Origin: Vibrio profundi
GTDB lineage: Bacteria; Pseudomonadota; Gammaproteobacteria; Enterobacterales; Vibrionaceae
Assembly: GCF_005281835.1 (NCBI RefSeq)
Contig: NZ_RZIS01000010.1
Coordinates: 62,001 to 126,000 of the forward strand
Length of the DNA stretch: 64,000 nucleotides
Direction: 5' to 3'
This document shows positions 8,913-18,090 of the stretch, in pieces (positions within the stretch are counted from its first letter, which is position 1; every line of letters starts with the position of its first letter). The position numbers and the translations under genes were made by a program. Under the pieces are notes generated by a model that did not search any database, was not told where the DNA came from, and worked only from the letters and a program-made list of their open reading frames with translations.

Positions 8913-10169
8913 TTAACGGGCATAGCGTTGAATACCTAAATCTTCATGTTCGACTTCTGGTGGGACTGTACTAACGATATCCGCCAGTAACTTTCCTGAT
9001 CCGCAAGCCATGGTCCAACCTAAGGTTCCGTGACCCGTATTTGTAAATAGGTTCTTGATGGCGGTTTTTCCAATGATTGGCGTACCGTCTGGTGTCATTG
9101 GCCTTAACCCGGTCCAGTAATCCGCTTGCGAAAAGTCACCCACTTCCGGGAACAAGTCGTTGACGACTAAATCGATAGTCGCGGTTCTCTTTTCTGGAAT
9201 GGCTAAATTAAAGCCCGCTAATTCGGCAGTGCCCGCAATCCGCAAGCGATCATCAAAGCGTGTAATGGCCACTTTGTAGGTTTCGTCCATTACGGTGGAG
9301 CGTGGAGCAAGCTCTTGGTTACTGATTGGTAACGTCAGTGAATAGCCTTTGACTGGATACGTAGGCAAGTGAATACCCAGTGGCGCTAATAACTTTGTTG
9401 AATAGCTGCCGCATGCAACTACGTAATGATCCGCTGTTAGCTGCCCAGTACTGGTTTTGACAGATTGAATTTTCCCATGGCTCAATTCCAGAGCTTGAAC
9501 GTCGGTAGCGAACATAAATTTGACGCCCGCAGCTTTCGCAAGCTCCGTCAGTTGTTGGCAAAATAGGTAGCAGTCGCCTGTCTCATCATTGGGCAAATGT
9601 AGGCCGCCAACGAGTTTGTCTTTCACCCGTTCCAGAGCGGGTTCTCTACTGATACAACCGCCGACGTCGAGCAGCGAATAGTCGGTATTACTTTGTTGAA
9701 GTAGCGCGATGTCTTTTTTTATGGATTCCAGCTGTTTAGCATTTCTAAATACTTGTAGTGTTCCAAGCTGGCGACCTTGATATTGAATATCGGTTTCATT
9801 TCTCAACTGAGTGAGGCAAGTTTGGCTATAGTTAGCCAGTCTAAGCATGCGAGCTTTGTTTATCTTGTAATTCTGGTGGCTGCAATTGGCGAGCATTTTG
9901 CTGGCCCAAGCGATCATTTCGGGTGACAAACTTGGTTTTACTTTGAGTGGCGCATGCTCCTGCATTAACCATTGAATAGCTTTTAATGGAATACCTGGTG
10001 CCGCCCAAGGCGATGAATAGCCATAAGATATTTGTCCTGCATTGGCAAAGCTGGTTTCTTTACCACATTGCGATTGCCTATCGATAACCGTTACGTCATG
10101 GCCGCGTTGATTTAAATACCAAGCGCTGGTTAACCCAATCACGCCTCCACCTAGTACGATCACTTTCAT
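8913..10169 (-). CDS. dadA: D-amino acid dehydrogenase small subunit
   Basis: This 418-residue FAD-dependent oxidase of the DAO superfamily begins with the dinucleotide-binding motif VIVLGGGVIGLTSAWYL. Near the C-terminus it has GLRPMTPDGTPIIG and NTGHGTLGWTMACGSG. DadA oxidises D-alanine and other D-amino acids to 2-oxo acids and ammonia and passes electrons to the respiratory chain at the inner membrane. I chose the ATG at 10169 instead of the longer frame from 10181, because the upstream ATG overlaps a good ribosome-binding site (GAGGTG) for the inner one. The LysR gene at 10271 is divergent and probably regulates it. No alanine racemase gene (dadX) is adjacent. Confidence 0.93.
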   Translation of the reverse strand: MKVIVLGGGVIGLTSAWYLNQRGHDVTVIDRQSQCGKETSFANAGQISYGYSSPWAAPGIPLKAIQWLMQEHAPLKVKPSLSPEMIAWASKMLANCSHQNYKINKARMLRLANYSQTCLTQLRNETDIQYQGRQLGTLQVFRNAKQLESIKKDIALLQQSNTDYSLLDVGGCISREPALERVKDKLVGGLHLPNDETGDCYLFCQQLTELAKAAGVKFMFATDVQALELSHGKIQSVKTSTGQLTADHYVVACGSYSTKLLAPLGIHLPTYPVKGYSLTLPISNQELAPRSTVMDETYKVAITRFDDRLRIAGTAELAGFNLAIPEKRTATIDLVVNDLFPEVGDFSQADYWTGLRPMTPDGTPIIGKTAIKNLFTNTGHGTLGWTMACGSGKLLADIVSTVPPEVEHEDLGIQRYAR

Positions 10170-10190
10170 AGCACACCTCAATTTTTGACT

Positions 10191-10202
10191 GAGACTAGTC
10201 TC
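10191..10202. promoter_or_regulatory. Palindrome in dadA/lysR divergent promoter region
   Basis: GAGACTAGTCTC is a perfect 12-bp palindrome lying 22 bp upstream of the dadA start and 69 bp before the divergent LysR gene. The position fits an operator for the LysR protein, but that is inference. Confidence 0.4.
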
Positions 10203-10270
10203 TTTGATTTACAAAATGCTAACAATCGATAAGAATTAATAACTGTGTTTAGTTTTTCTAAAGGCTAGGG

Positions 10271-11191
10271 ATGAAGCATCTGAAAAGTAATATGGCATCG
10301 GCGCTTTTGACTTTCGTTGAAGTGGGGAAAGTTGGTAGCTTAACGGCGGCGGCGAAAGCTAAGTGCTTGACCACCGGGGCGATCAGTCAGCAGTTGTTGC
10401 AGCTTGAAGACAACATTGGTATGAAGCTGGTGGATAGGCATTCTCGGGGGGTTAGGCTGACGGAAGCGGGACAATTACTGCATCGTGTGGCTTCATCGAG
10501 TTTTGAAGATATCGATACAGCGTTAGGTTCCTTACAATTGAAGTCTAAATCGCATTCTGAAGTGAGATTGAAGCTCACACCTTCGTTTGCGTTTAAGTGG
10601 TTGGTTCCGCGGTTAGAAGATTTTCATCGTTTATACCCAGACATTCAGGTGCAAACCTACGCGGAAGGTGCGTTGGTTGATCATGCCCAGCAAGATTACG
10701 ACTTAGCGATTGATTATGGAACGATCCCCTACCGCAATAAACAGGCTTTGCTGCTGTTGGAAGAAAGCTTAATACCCGTAATGAGTCCTCAATATTTACA
10801 CGCGCATTCTTGGTTAGCGCAAGGCGCCCAAGCAACCTCATCTTGGGAAGAGGTGACTCTTTTGCATGACGCGCAACCATGGCATGACGCAGCTCGTGAT
10901 CATGAATGGGCGTTTTGGGCGCGTTCACAACAGTTAACAATCGATACCGATAAAGGTCATTTTTTCAACCGAACAGATATGGCAATGTCGGCGGCAGAAG
11001 CTGGGGTTGGAATCGCGTTGGCGCGAAAGGCGTTAATTCAAGATGAACTTAGTTCAGGGCGACTGGTTGCACCATTTTCACCGATTTGCGCTAATGCCGG
11101 TTACTATTTGCTCTCTCATACCGATTCTCATGCTTCCGCATGCTTTGCTGAGTGGATGAAGCAGCAAGTCGCTCAATCTATTCACATTTAA
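10271..11191 (+). CDS. LysR-family transcriptional regulator
   Basis: This 306-residue regulator has an N-terminal winged helix-turn-helix at about residues 8-67 (TAAAKAKCLTTGAISQQLLQ, then LFDRHSRGVRLT-like VDRHSRGVRLTEAG). It continues with a periplasmic-binding-type effector domain at about 95-300. The sequence is closest in style to the GcvA-like branch. It is transcribed divergently from dadA with about 100 bp between the starts, the usual layout for a LysR protein and its target. The effector may be an amino acid such as alanine, but nothing in the sequence proves that. Confidence 0.88.
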   Translation: MKHLKSNMASALLTFVEVGKVGSLTAAAKAKCLTTGAISQQLLQLEDNIGMKLVDRHSRGVRLTEAGQLLHRVASSSFEDIDTALGSLQLKSKSHSEVRLKLTPSFAFKWLVPRLEDFHRLYPDIQVQTYAEGALVDHAQQDYDLAIDYGTIPYRNKQALLLLEESLIPVMSPQYLHAHSWLAQGAQATSSWEEVTLLHDAQPWHDAARDHEWAFWARSQQLTIDTDKGHFFNRTDMAMSAAEAGVGIALARKALIQDELSSGRLVAPFSPICANAGYYLLSHTDSHASACFAEWMKQQVAQSIHI

Positions 11192-11263
11192 AAAATTCCT
11201 TCTACCACGAGAAATGTCTCCTCTTGCCTCCTACACTTATCATTAACTGTAGGGGGGTGAGTC

Positions 11264-12235
11264 ATGACGACCGATAAAAAAATATGTGGCTACGAGAATC
11301 CAGACGGTTGGCATTGTGAAGAAGAATGTGGCGATTCGGGCTTATGTTATTGGCACGATCCCAAAGTAGATAAAAGTGGCGACGACGTAAAACAACAAGT
11401 AGAACGTTGGGCTTTAGACGGTAAACCATTGGATGGTTTCCAACTCGCCAAAACCGATTTAACTGATATTGATTTAGTAAATCGAGGCTGTAAAGACGGC
11501 TATTTATGCCGTGGTGCCGATTTTTATCGTGCAGATCTAACTGATGCTCATTTTTTTGGGTTAGATCTGCGTGGGTCTTCGCTAATGAAGGCAAAAATGT
11601 TTCACGCCAATTTGCATTGTGCCCATTTGGATGACTGCAATTTACTTGGTTCTGATTTAGGTAGAGCGCGTCTCGATAATGTGAATTGGGGGCAATATCT
11701 AAAACAAGAAACGGATGCAAAAAAAGCGCTTAAAAGAGGGGAATCGAAACGAGCTATTTCCTTGTATCAAGAAGCAGAAGAAGTCTGCCGAAACATTCGA
11801 AAGCAATGTGAGAAGCAAGGGCTGTTCGAAACCGCGGGTAATTTTTTTAAGAAGGAAATGCGCTTTCGGCGCTATCAAATGCCACGATGGAGTTTGCAGC
11901 GGTTCATATCGAAAATGGTTGATTTCTTTTGCGGGTACGGAGAGTCACCATTAAGAGTTGTTTTGTTTTCCATCATCTTAATTTTTACTTGTGCGGTTGC
12001 TTACTTCCTCTTAGATACGGTGGTGGCACACTCTGTTCAAGGGCACGGTCTAAAGTATCTAGCGTTAGAGTTTTTTAATGCTCTGTACTTCAGTATCGTG
12101 ACGTTTACAACGCTTGGTTATGGCGATATATCGCCGGTAGGAGCCGCGCGGTTTATCGCTGCCTTTGAGGCTTTTATGGGAAGTTTTACAATGGCACTGT
12201 TTGTGGTGGTCTTTGTGAAAAAAATGACGCGTTAG
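11264..12235 (+). CDS. Pentapeptide-repeat protein fused to a two-TM potassium channel
   Basis: This 323-residue protein has a cysteine-rich start (Cys8, Cys18, Cys22, Cys28, His31). Pentapeptide repeats lie at about 58-142 (ADFYR ADLTD, DLRGS SLMKA, NLLGS DLGRA), followed by a charged linker helix at about 145-205. A two-TM ion-channel module completes it: TM1 at about 231-251, pore loop with the K+ selectivity signature TTLGYGD at 282-288, and TM2 at about 294-317. The channel half is expected to tetramerise in the inner membrane, with the pentapeptide solenoid in the cytosol. The gate and physiological role are unknown. A purine-rich GGGGGG-containing leader precedes the ATG. Confidence 0.85.
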   Translation: MTTDKKICGYENPDGWHCEEECGDSGLCYWHDPKVDKSGDDVKQQVERWALDGKPLDGFQLAKTDLTDIDLVNRGCKDGYLCRGADFYRADLTDAHFFGLDLRGSSLMKAKMFHANLHCAHLDDCNLLGSDLGRARLDNVNWGQYLKQETDAKKALKRGESKRAISLYQEAEEVCRNIRKQCEKQGLFETAGNFFKKEMRFRRYQMPRWSLQRFISKMVDFFCGYGESPLRVVLFSIILIFTCAVAYFLLDTVVAHSVQGHGLKYLALEFFNALYFSIVTFTTLGYGDISPVGAARFIAAFEAFMGSFTMALFVVVFVKKMTR

Positions 12236-12415
12236 TGAAAAGAAAACGGCTTAGCGTGACAGATAGTGATGAACGGTTCACCGGATTTTGATGAAAGGGT
12301 AATTACTCGTCGTAATATTGTCCTATCAGGGTATTCAGGTGGTCAATAGTCGTGTAATTGATTATAAAACATGGGAAAATACAGGTATCTATATTGATTT
12401 GTTATAGAGCATTCT

Positions 12416-12559
12416 GTGAAACATTCTCACTACAAAACCAGTCATCAGAAATCGAAAAAGCGTAAGAAAGTGAACCTTACTCAGTTTTGGTTTCAGCGCT
12501 TACTATGGTTAATGCCGCTCACTGTCGGTTTATTAACAGCGTATGCATTAAGTAAATAG
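12416..12559 (+). CDS. Small hypothetical membrane-anchored protein (47 aa)
   Basis: A GTG-initiated frame of 47 codons encodes a strongly basic N-terminal half (KTSHQKSKKRKKVN) followed by one hydrophobic segment (LLWLMPLTVGLLTAYAL) and a short tail. This reads as a single-pass small membrane protein with its basic end in the cytosol. The frame is compact, is followed by a rho-independent terminator, and fills an otherwise empty gap, which supports it being real. The ribosome-binding site is weak (TAGAGC). No function is recognised. Confidence 0.55.
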   Translation: MKHSHYKTSHQKSKKRKKVNLTQFWFQRLLWLMPLTVGLLTAYALSK

Positions 12560-12602
12560 CACCCCACGCTATTTAAAAGACCGTTTCTATTGATACTGAA
12601 AT

Positions 12603-12631
12603 CGCCCCATCATTATGGGGCGTTTGTTTTT
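12603..12631 (+). terminator. Rho-independent terminator
   Basis: Stem CGCCCCAT / ATGGGGCG with a short loop, followed by a T-rich run, downstream of the 47-codon gene. Confidence 0.8.
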
Positions 12632-12687
12632 AGCCGATGTCCTTCCTGTTTTTTCCAACCCTCTGTCTTTAGTGCAGCACGGTTTGT

Positions 12688-13473
12688 TTATCTTTCTATT
12701 ACCGTTGGCTTGTTACTTTTAGGTTGAATTCCCCGCTCAATTTCTTCTACTTGACGGTCTAATTCTGCAATCTTCTCAGCCATTAACGCATGGCAGTGAT
12801 TCGCCAGTTCTCTTGCGTCACTCAGCTTGTAACCTGACACATCAATTGGTTCAAGCATCTCGGTAATCACAATGCCGTTGTTTAAGCGGTTAAAGTCGAT
12901 TTTGTTGTGAGTGGTGCTCGTGCACATCGGGGTGATAGGCACACCCGCCTCAATCGCCATTCGAAAAGCGCCCGTTTTGAACGGCAATAGCCCGCGGCCT
13001 TTACTACGTGTTCCCTCTGGGTAAACCCATACAGAAAGATCTCGCTGATGAATCGCTTCTGCCACTTGTTTGATGGTATCGCGCGCTTTCGATTTGTCTT
13101 CACGGTTGATCAGAATGTTCCCCGTGATCCAATACAGCAGACCAAAGAAAGGCACTATCAATAAATCACGCTTTCCTAAAGAAACGGTACGCGGCCTTAA
13201 CATTCCTGGGTCGGTGACAAAATCCAACACACTTTGGTGGTTAGAGATATACACGCTCTTTTCTGGTGTTGGGGCATTCTCTAGGCCACGTTGCACCAGT
13301 TTTACACCAAGGATCTTCTGTAATTGGTTGAACCAACGACAAAAAAAGTACACATGCTTAGGGTTCTTGGGGCTAAACAAGCAGTAAATAAAAGCAAATA
13401 ACGTGGTGAAAATAATAAACACCGTAGCCAAGATAATACGAAGAACAGCAAGCACAATTGACTCCTTACTCAC
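12688..13473 (-). CDS. plsC: 1-acyl-sn-glycerol-3-phosphate acyltransferase
   Basis: This 261-residue protein has an N-terminal membrane segment at about 8-32 and the PlsC acyltransferase domain. It shows the catalytic block NHQSVLD (His-x4-Asp), the substrate-binding block YPEGTRSKGRG, and GAFRMAIEAGVPITPM. The enzyme acylates lysophosphatidic acid to phosphatidic acid at the inner membrane in phospholipid synthesis. Length is slightly above E. coli PlsC (245) because of a charged C-terminal tail. Bacteria of this group often carry more than one PlsC-like gene, so paralogy is possible. It is a single gene, with no operon partner visible. Confidence 0.88.
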   Translation of the reverse strand: MSKESIVLAVLRIILATVFIIFTTLFAFIYCLFSPKNPKHVYFFCRWFNQLQKILGVKLVQRGLENAPTPEKSVYISNHQSVLDFVTDPGMLRPRTVSLGKRDLLIVPFFGLLYWITGNILINREDKSKARDTIKQVAEAIHQRDLSVWVYPEGTRSKGRGLLPFKTGAFRMAIEAGVPITPMCTSTTHNKIDFNRLNNGIVITEMLEPIDVSGYKLSDARELANHCHALMAEKIAELDRQVEEIERGIQPKSNKPTVIER

Positions 13474-13646
13474 TACAAGGATGCAGTGATTAAATAGTTT
13501 TAGATAATTGAAGTTTTCACTCTATTTAACCGAAATGCAACAATTAACTGTATGTGAGACCTATTTTTAGATCTGTATATAAAACAATGACTAACAATCA
13601 CTCACAGACACGCTTACCGAGCTTACACGTGTTCACCAGTACGGGG

Positions 13647-14591
13647 TTATGAGGGCCAATATTGCTTATTTGGGTCTGATGTTTCTACCCATTCAGGATT
13701 TTGGCGAGCTTCCAAATAGAGCTGAAGGCCGTTATAAGACATGAAAGCCGCAGGGCCGCCAAGGTGTTCGAAATAGTCAAAATAGTCATCTTCAAGCGCG
13801 CATAGCTGAGCTAAATCTTCCACTTTGTTTGCCAGTGCCCATTGAATCGCAAACCCCGGAGCCGTTGAGCCTGCAACCGACACTTCTTCAATATTTGGGT
13901 TAAACATTGCATTGGCCTGTTCCAGTAGAATCTCTTGCTGTTCAGATTCTTGCAGCAGCACCTCATCGATGATAGCCAAACGCTTGGAATTCGAGACATT
14001 CTTGTTCAGCTTTGCAATTTTCAGTGCGTAGCTAAATCTTTCTGATGAAACAATATTGACCAGCTCAGACAGCAGTTCTTTGTCTACCCCGGCTGCCTTG
14101 GTGAAATAGTCGATACAAGAATGGATTGAAGCATAACGAGTACCTTCAAATTCAAAGCCACTGGTTTCGTCGTAGGCCTCAATCGCGATGTTATCAAGCG
14201 ACAAAGGCCAACCTTGATACTCGACTCGTTGCTTGGCTATTTGATACATCTTCCAAGCGCTGCGTCCAAAGCCACCAAGTGTCGAGCCCGTAAATTCACT
14301 GTCTATCAGCTCTTGCTCTGTCCAGTTCTCACCAATACCTAGGTGCTTGGCATACTTATCAATGAGCGCATGCTTTATCTGGTCGCGAACCGCCCAAATC
14401 GAAGTCAGGTCTTTGGCATATTTCACACTCGCGCACTCTTTACACGCTGGTAGTGCTATCGGCGCATGACCAACCTTGGAAAAAAGTGAAGCGGTTTTAG
14501 GAAACTCAACGCTGTGATTCGAAGGCTCACCACAAAACCAACAGGTGTGGCGTAGGTTGAATGGGATGTCTATGTAGGAGTATTGAGTCAT
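13647..14591 (-). CDS. Hypothetical protein with N-terminal zinc-ribbon-like cysteines
   Basis: The product is about 314 residues when started at the ATG at 14591 (MTQYSYIDIPF); the frame extends 12 codons further upstream without a better start. Two CxxC pairs near the N-terminus (CWFC and CKEC, about 32 residues apart) look like a zinc-binding knuckle, in the style of HNH or ribbon proteins. The rest is helical and acidic with no motif I recognise. It stands alone, with no operon partner. The function is unknown and I do not assign one. Confidence 0.6.
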   Translation of the reverse strand: MTQYSYIDIPFNLRHTCWFCGEPSNHSVEFPKTASLFSKVGHAPIALPACKECASVKYAKDLTSIWAVRDQIKHALIDKYAKHLGIGENWTEQELIDSEFTGSTLGGFGRSAWKMYQIAKQRVEYQGWPLSLDNIAIEAYDETSGFEFEGTRYASIHSCIDYFTKAAGVDKELLSELVNIVSSERFSYALKIAKLNKNVSNSKRLAIIDEVLLQESEQQEILLEQANAMFNPNIEEVSVAGSTAPGFAIQWALANKVEDLAQLCALEDDYFDYFEHLGGPAAFMSYNGLQLYLEARQNPEWVETSDPNKQYWPS

Positions 14592-14963
14592 TGAACGTCT
14601 ATCGCTGAGTGTTGAGGTTGGGAGCATTACGGTAAAACAATTATCTCTGTTCGGTTGTCGTCTTGCACCTGGTTTGTTTCACTTTTCCACCGAGTTTGAT
14701 TTTAGGCGCTTGTTATCTGAATGGGTTGGTGGAGATATGTTTATATAAAACAGCGACTAATGGTCAATGTTGATGGGAGTGGCTGAACCGATATGTGCCG
14801 CTAGCAATCTTGTTAGGTCACTATTACTATGGAGCTAGACTCCTTACTCCAATAGCGCATATGTCTTCATCGATTCCTTTTTACGATAAAAATGCTCACC
14901 TACTTTGCCAGCAGTACCATTCTGTTGCTTTCGAAGCTGTTCATTAACCCTAGGGCCCTTGAT
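14592..14963. other. Intergenic region between zinc-ribbon orphan and M15 peptidase
   Basis: About 370 bp lie between divergent genes. The stretch must hold both promoters. I see no clear operator, RNA gene or conserved small frame in it. Confidence 0.4.
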
Positions 14964-15773
14964 ATGAAACGTTTAATTGTTGGTTTGCTGGTAACCTTGA
15001 TCAGTGCGGCGAGTTACGGCCAAGTTGCGCCTGTCTCTGAGTGGCAATGCGACATGATGAAAAAGAACAAGGTATTGAATAGTGGAGCACCTGTTGGCTG
15101 TGATCGCCTATCCAAAGTGGACTTTTATTTCGTTAACTTTAAAGGCGAAACACAGCAGGGGAACATGATTGTGCTTGATGTTATCGCCCCTTCTGTTGAA
15201 CAAATCTTTTTAGAACTCAAACAGCGTAATTTCCCACTGCACTCTGCACGTCTAATGCGTGAGTTCAACGGCGATGACAATGCCTCGATGGAAGCCAATA
15301 ACAGCAGTGCGTTTAATGCTCGGCCTATCACTGGCGGAGGAGGTTGGTCGAAGCATGCATACGGTGTGGCAATCGACATCAACCCAGTTCAAAACCCTTT
15401 CTTAGCGTTTGATAGCAACGGAACCATCACGGTAAAGCCATCGCAGTCGGCAACCAGTTACGTGAATAGAACACGCTTTCGTGCTCGTAATGACATTGAA
15501 CGCCGAGGCATGGCGGAAGATGTGGTCGAGCTGTTTGCACATCATGGCTTCATGATCTGGGGAGGGGACTGGAATTCTCCAATCGATACTCAGCATTTCG
15601 AGGTCGGTTCGAGAAAGTTCGTTAATCAACTGCTCTCTAAACCCAAACCAGAAGCCAAAGTGTTATTTGAGCGATACGTCGAATCTTATCGCCAATGTTT
15701 TAATAGAAATAAAGGTGAGGGCGCAGAAAAAGCGCGAGCAATATGCGCGAAACAAACCGTTAGCTCGTTTTAG
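14964..15773 (+). CDS. Secreted M15-type peptidase (D-Ala-D-Ala carboxypeptidase-like)
   Basis: Started at the inner ATG at 14964, the product is 269 residues with a signal peptide (MKRLIVGLLVTLISAASYGQ). The longer frame from 14892 would put extra residues before that signal peptide and is less likely. Zinc-ligand blocks of the M15/extensin-like fold are present: SKHAYGVAIDINP (His-x6-Asp) and DTQHFEVG (the second His), with WGGDW between them. Such enzymes trim peptide side chains of peptidoglycan in the periplasm. The exact bond cut is unknown. A few extra Cys residues (CDMM, CDRL, CFNR, ICAK) could form disulfides in the periplasm. Confidence 0.75.
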   Translation: MKRLIVGLLVTLISAASYGQVAPVSEWQCDMMKKNKVLNSGAPVGCDRLSKVDFYFVNFKGETQQGNMIVLDVIAPSVEQIFLELKQRNFPLHSARLMREFNGDDNASMEANNSSAFNARPITGGGGWSKHAYGVAIDINPVQNPFLAFDSNGTITVKPSQSATSYVNRTRFRARNDIERRGMAEDVVELFAHHGFMIWGGDWNSPIDTQHFEVGSRKFVNQLLSKPKPEAKVLFERYVESYRQCFNRNKGEGAEKARAICAKQTVSSF

Positions 15774-16065
15774 TACTACGCTTATTGGGGCTGCTCATAT
15801 TTAAGGTAATGGACGACTAACTTTCAGAGAGAGTCGGCTAGTACGATTAGTTTTGACTTTCTTTAGCTCCATTCCACAGAGCCGCCTTCCGTAAAGAGTC
15901 AACAGTGCTCGTTTGTTAGTTTTTGATCGGGTAATTCCTCGCAAAGTCATCGTATTGTCATTGAAAAAGTAGCAGCGTTAACGTTATGTGAGAACCATCG
16001 ATGATGCGGGAACTCTTTACTTTAACGCAGGTATTAGTAGTGAACAGTTAACAACGGACCAACTA

Positions 16066-17946
16066 ATGAAAAAAATACCCTTGGCTCTAACTCTATTAAG
16101 CACTCTACTTTTTTCACAATATTCATTGGCAACAGATACTCCACCGACAACGCAAAATCCAACCTATGAACTCGATGGTAAAACGGTATTGGGCCGTACA
16201 GAAAATATTTACCTATCGGAAGTGAAAGGCTTAGAGGATATCCCTTTCATTGGCAAAATTGATACAGGTGCGGAAACCACTTCAATGCACGCTGAAGATA
16301 TCCATGTGACAAGCGTACACCCTAGCTACCAACACCTTAAAGATAAAGAGCTGATGGCGGCGCTAACTCAAGAAGTGTTAAATAACAAAAAGGTGGGTTA
16401 CGACGATTGGGATGGCAGTACCTTTGCCGAATTTGAGGCTGTCGTATCGTTCAAAGTTCAGAACCCTCGCACTGGTGATATGTTGATAATTGAAGAGCCA
16501 TTAGAGCGTGTCAGCATGATCCGTAGCCGTACAAGTAGCACGCCTTTACTGCGCCCGACCGTTAAAATGTCCATCACCATTGCTGGAAAAGCACTAAAAA
16601 CCGACGTTAACCTTACCGATAGAAGTCACTTTTCTGCTCCCGTTTTGATTGGTAAAACGTTTTTAGCTGATAACGCATTGGTGTTCGCGGGTTACGACTA
16701 CCTGCAAGAGCAAGAAAATGCAAAAGTTGTCGGTAGAAAAGAAGTGGTGTCGATTTCCGGCCTGCCAATGAACGCTACTTTCTCACTAAAGAACCGTTAT
16801 AGCATGTTGCATGCAAAGAACATTGATGTTGATAAAGAGCGCAACGAAGTGACATTTGACATGTTCAGTCATGATGGCAAGCAGAAGGAAGTAACCCTGC
16901 CATTAGTTCGCATGTTGAGTGTAAGTGGCAAGAAGAGACCGTTGGTGTCTGTTCCCGTTCAACTTGATGAAAAGACCACACGTGACGTTTTAGTATATTT
17001 ACGAGATCGCTCTGACAGTAGTTCACAGTTAAGGCTTGGCACCAACACCACGAGTGAACTTTTTATGATCGACACTAATGCTGAAAATATTCTTTCTGAA
17101 GGCTCTGAAAGCTTCAGTGATATTGCTGAATCGAGTGAACCGTTGATCATTTCACCAGAAGAAGACATTACGTTAGATAGTTTTCCTCTTAAGGCTGTCG
17201 CTTCATTCACTGTTAACACACCAGTACTAAAAGTCGAAAGCTATGAAATGACGGGAAAAGGAAAGAATACGAGCGTCACTTTCTTCTTAGTCGACGAACA
17301 TGGTGAGCAGCAGCAGGTAACGAAGAAAGTCATTAAAAAGCTGAAAGTTGGGGAAGAGGTTCGCCCGGTGATCAGCGGCGAGTTTTCTGCTTCAGGAAGA
17401 ACTCGTCATCAAGACTTTGCACTCGATGTTTTAGATGTAAATGAAAAAGAGGCGTATTTCATCTTAGGTAAAAAGATGGCGAAAGAAGGCGTTTACGTTA
17501 ACACGCGTTCTGACTACCTACTAAAAGCAGAGCCTTTGTTTAAAGTTGGACACATTGAAGTGGTTGAAGTGAATGGCATGACATTCCCAGCCAAGTTAGA
17601 TACAGGAGCGGATGTAAGCTCAATGAACGCAGTGAACATCAAACGATTTAAGAAAGACGGCCAGGACATGGTGACTTTTACTTATCAAAACAATCAAGGA
17701 GATAAGCAAGAGTTCACTAAGCCAGTGATTGATGTGATGCGCATTAAAGCCAAAAAGGGTGAGAAGGTGAATATTCGTCCCGTGGTAGAAATGACTGTGA
17801 AGCTGGGCGATCTAGAAAAGAGAGTAAGAGTTAACCTTCAGGATCGTTCTCGCTTTGAGTACAGCATGATTTTAGGTAAGAATTTCCTAAAGCATGGCGC
17901 GGTAGTCAGCAGCGATGAAGATTATGTATTAGGGAAGCCAGAGTAA
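16066..17946 (+). CDS. Secreted protein of four retropepsin-like repeats (DUF785/COG4067-like)
   Basis: Started at the ATG at 16066, the product is 626 residues with a signal peptide (MKKIPLALTLLSTLLFSQYS). It contains four tandem copies of a domain of about 120-160 residues. Copy 1 (about 45-215) has the catalytic-style triad GKIDTGAETTSMHA (Asp66) and a closing block DRSHFSAPVLIGKTFL. Copy 4 (about 500-620) repeats these as AKLDTGADVSSMNA (Asp512) and DRSRFEYSMILGKNFL. Copies 2 and 3 keep the framework (YLRDRSDSSSQLRLG; EAYFILGKKMAKEG) but have lost the DTGA aspartate. The family is annotated as putative ATP-dependent zinc protease, but the DTGA motif points to an aspartic-protease-like fold. 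Substrate and activity are unknown. Confidence 0.7.
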   Translation: MKKIPLALTLLSTLLFSQYSLATDTPPTTQNPTYELDGKTVLGRTENIYLSEVKGLEDIPFIGKIDTGAETTSMHAEDIHVTSVHPSYQHLKDKELMAALTQEVLNNKKVGYDDWDGSTFAEFEAVVSFKVQNPRTGDMLIIEEPLERVSMIRSRTSSTPLLRPTVKMSITIAGKALKTDVNLTDRSHFSAPVLIGKTFLADNALVFAGYDYLQEQENAKVVGRKEVVSISGLPMNATFSLKNRYSMLHAKNIDVDKERNEVTFDMFSHDGKQKEVTLPLVRMLSVSGKKRPLVSVPVQLDEKTTRDVLVYLRDRSDSSSQLRLGTNTTSELFMIDTNAENILSEGSESFSDIAESSEPLIISPEEDITLDSFPLKAVASFTVNTPVLKVESYEMTGKGKNTSVTFFLVDEHGEQQQVTKKVIKKLKVGEEVRPVISGEFSASGRTRHQDFALDVLDVNEKEAYFILGKKMAKEGVYVNTRSDYLLKAEPLFKVGHIEVVEVNGMTFPAKLDTGADVSSMNAVNIKRFKKDGQDMVTFTYQNNQGDKQEFTKPVIDVMRIKAKKGEKVNIRPVVEMTVKLGDLEKRVRVNLQDRSRFEYSMILGKNFLKHGAVVSSDEDYVLGKPE

Positions 17947-17984
17947 TTAGGTAGTTTAGCGATAATCACAGATATAGAGTTGTT

Positions 17985-18019
17985 AAAAGCCATACATTTG
18001 CAAAAGTGTGTGGCTTTTT
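17985..18019 (+). terminator. Rho-independent terminator
   Basis: Stem AAAAGCCATACA pairing with TGTGTGGCTTTT plus a T-run, about 40 bp after the retropepsin-repeat gene. Confidence 0.8.
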
Positions 18020-18058
18020 ACTTGTAGGTGTCTTTATTGTCGATGAGCTTAAGACAAA

Positions 18059-18090
18059 CAAAAAGGGCCAACTCTTTCGAGTTGGCCCTT
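18059..18090 (-). terminator. Displaced ssrA terminator (oldest copy)
   Basis: The stem AAGGGCCAACT / AGTTGGCCCTT with an A-run on its left reads as a terminator on the reverse strand. It directly abuts att copy A. It is most simply the original ssrA terminator, now separated from ssrA by the two islands. Confidence 0.7.
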
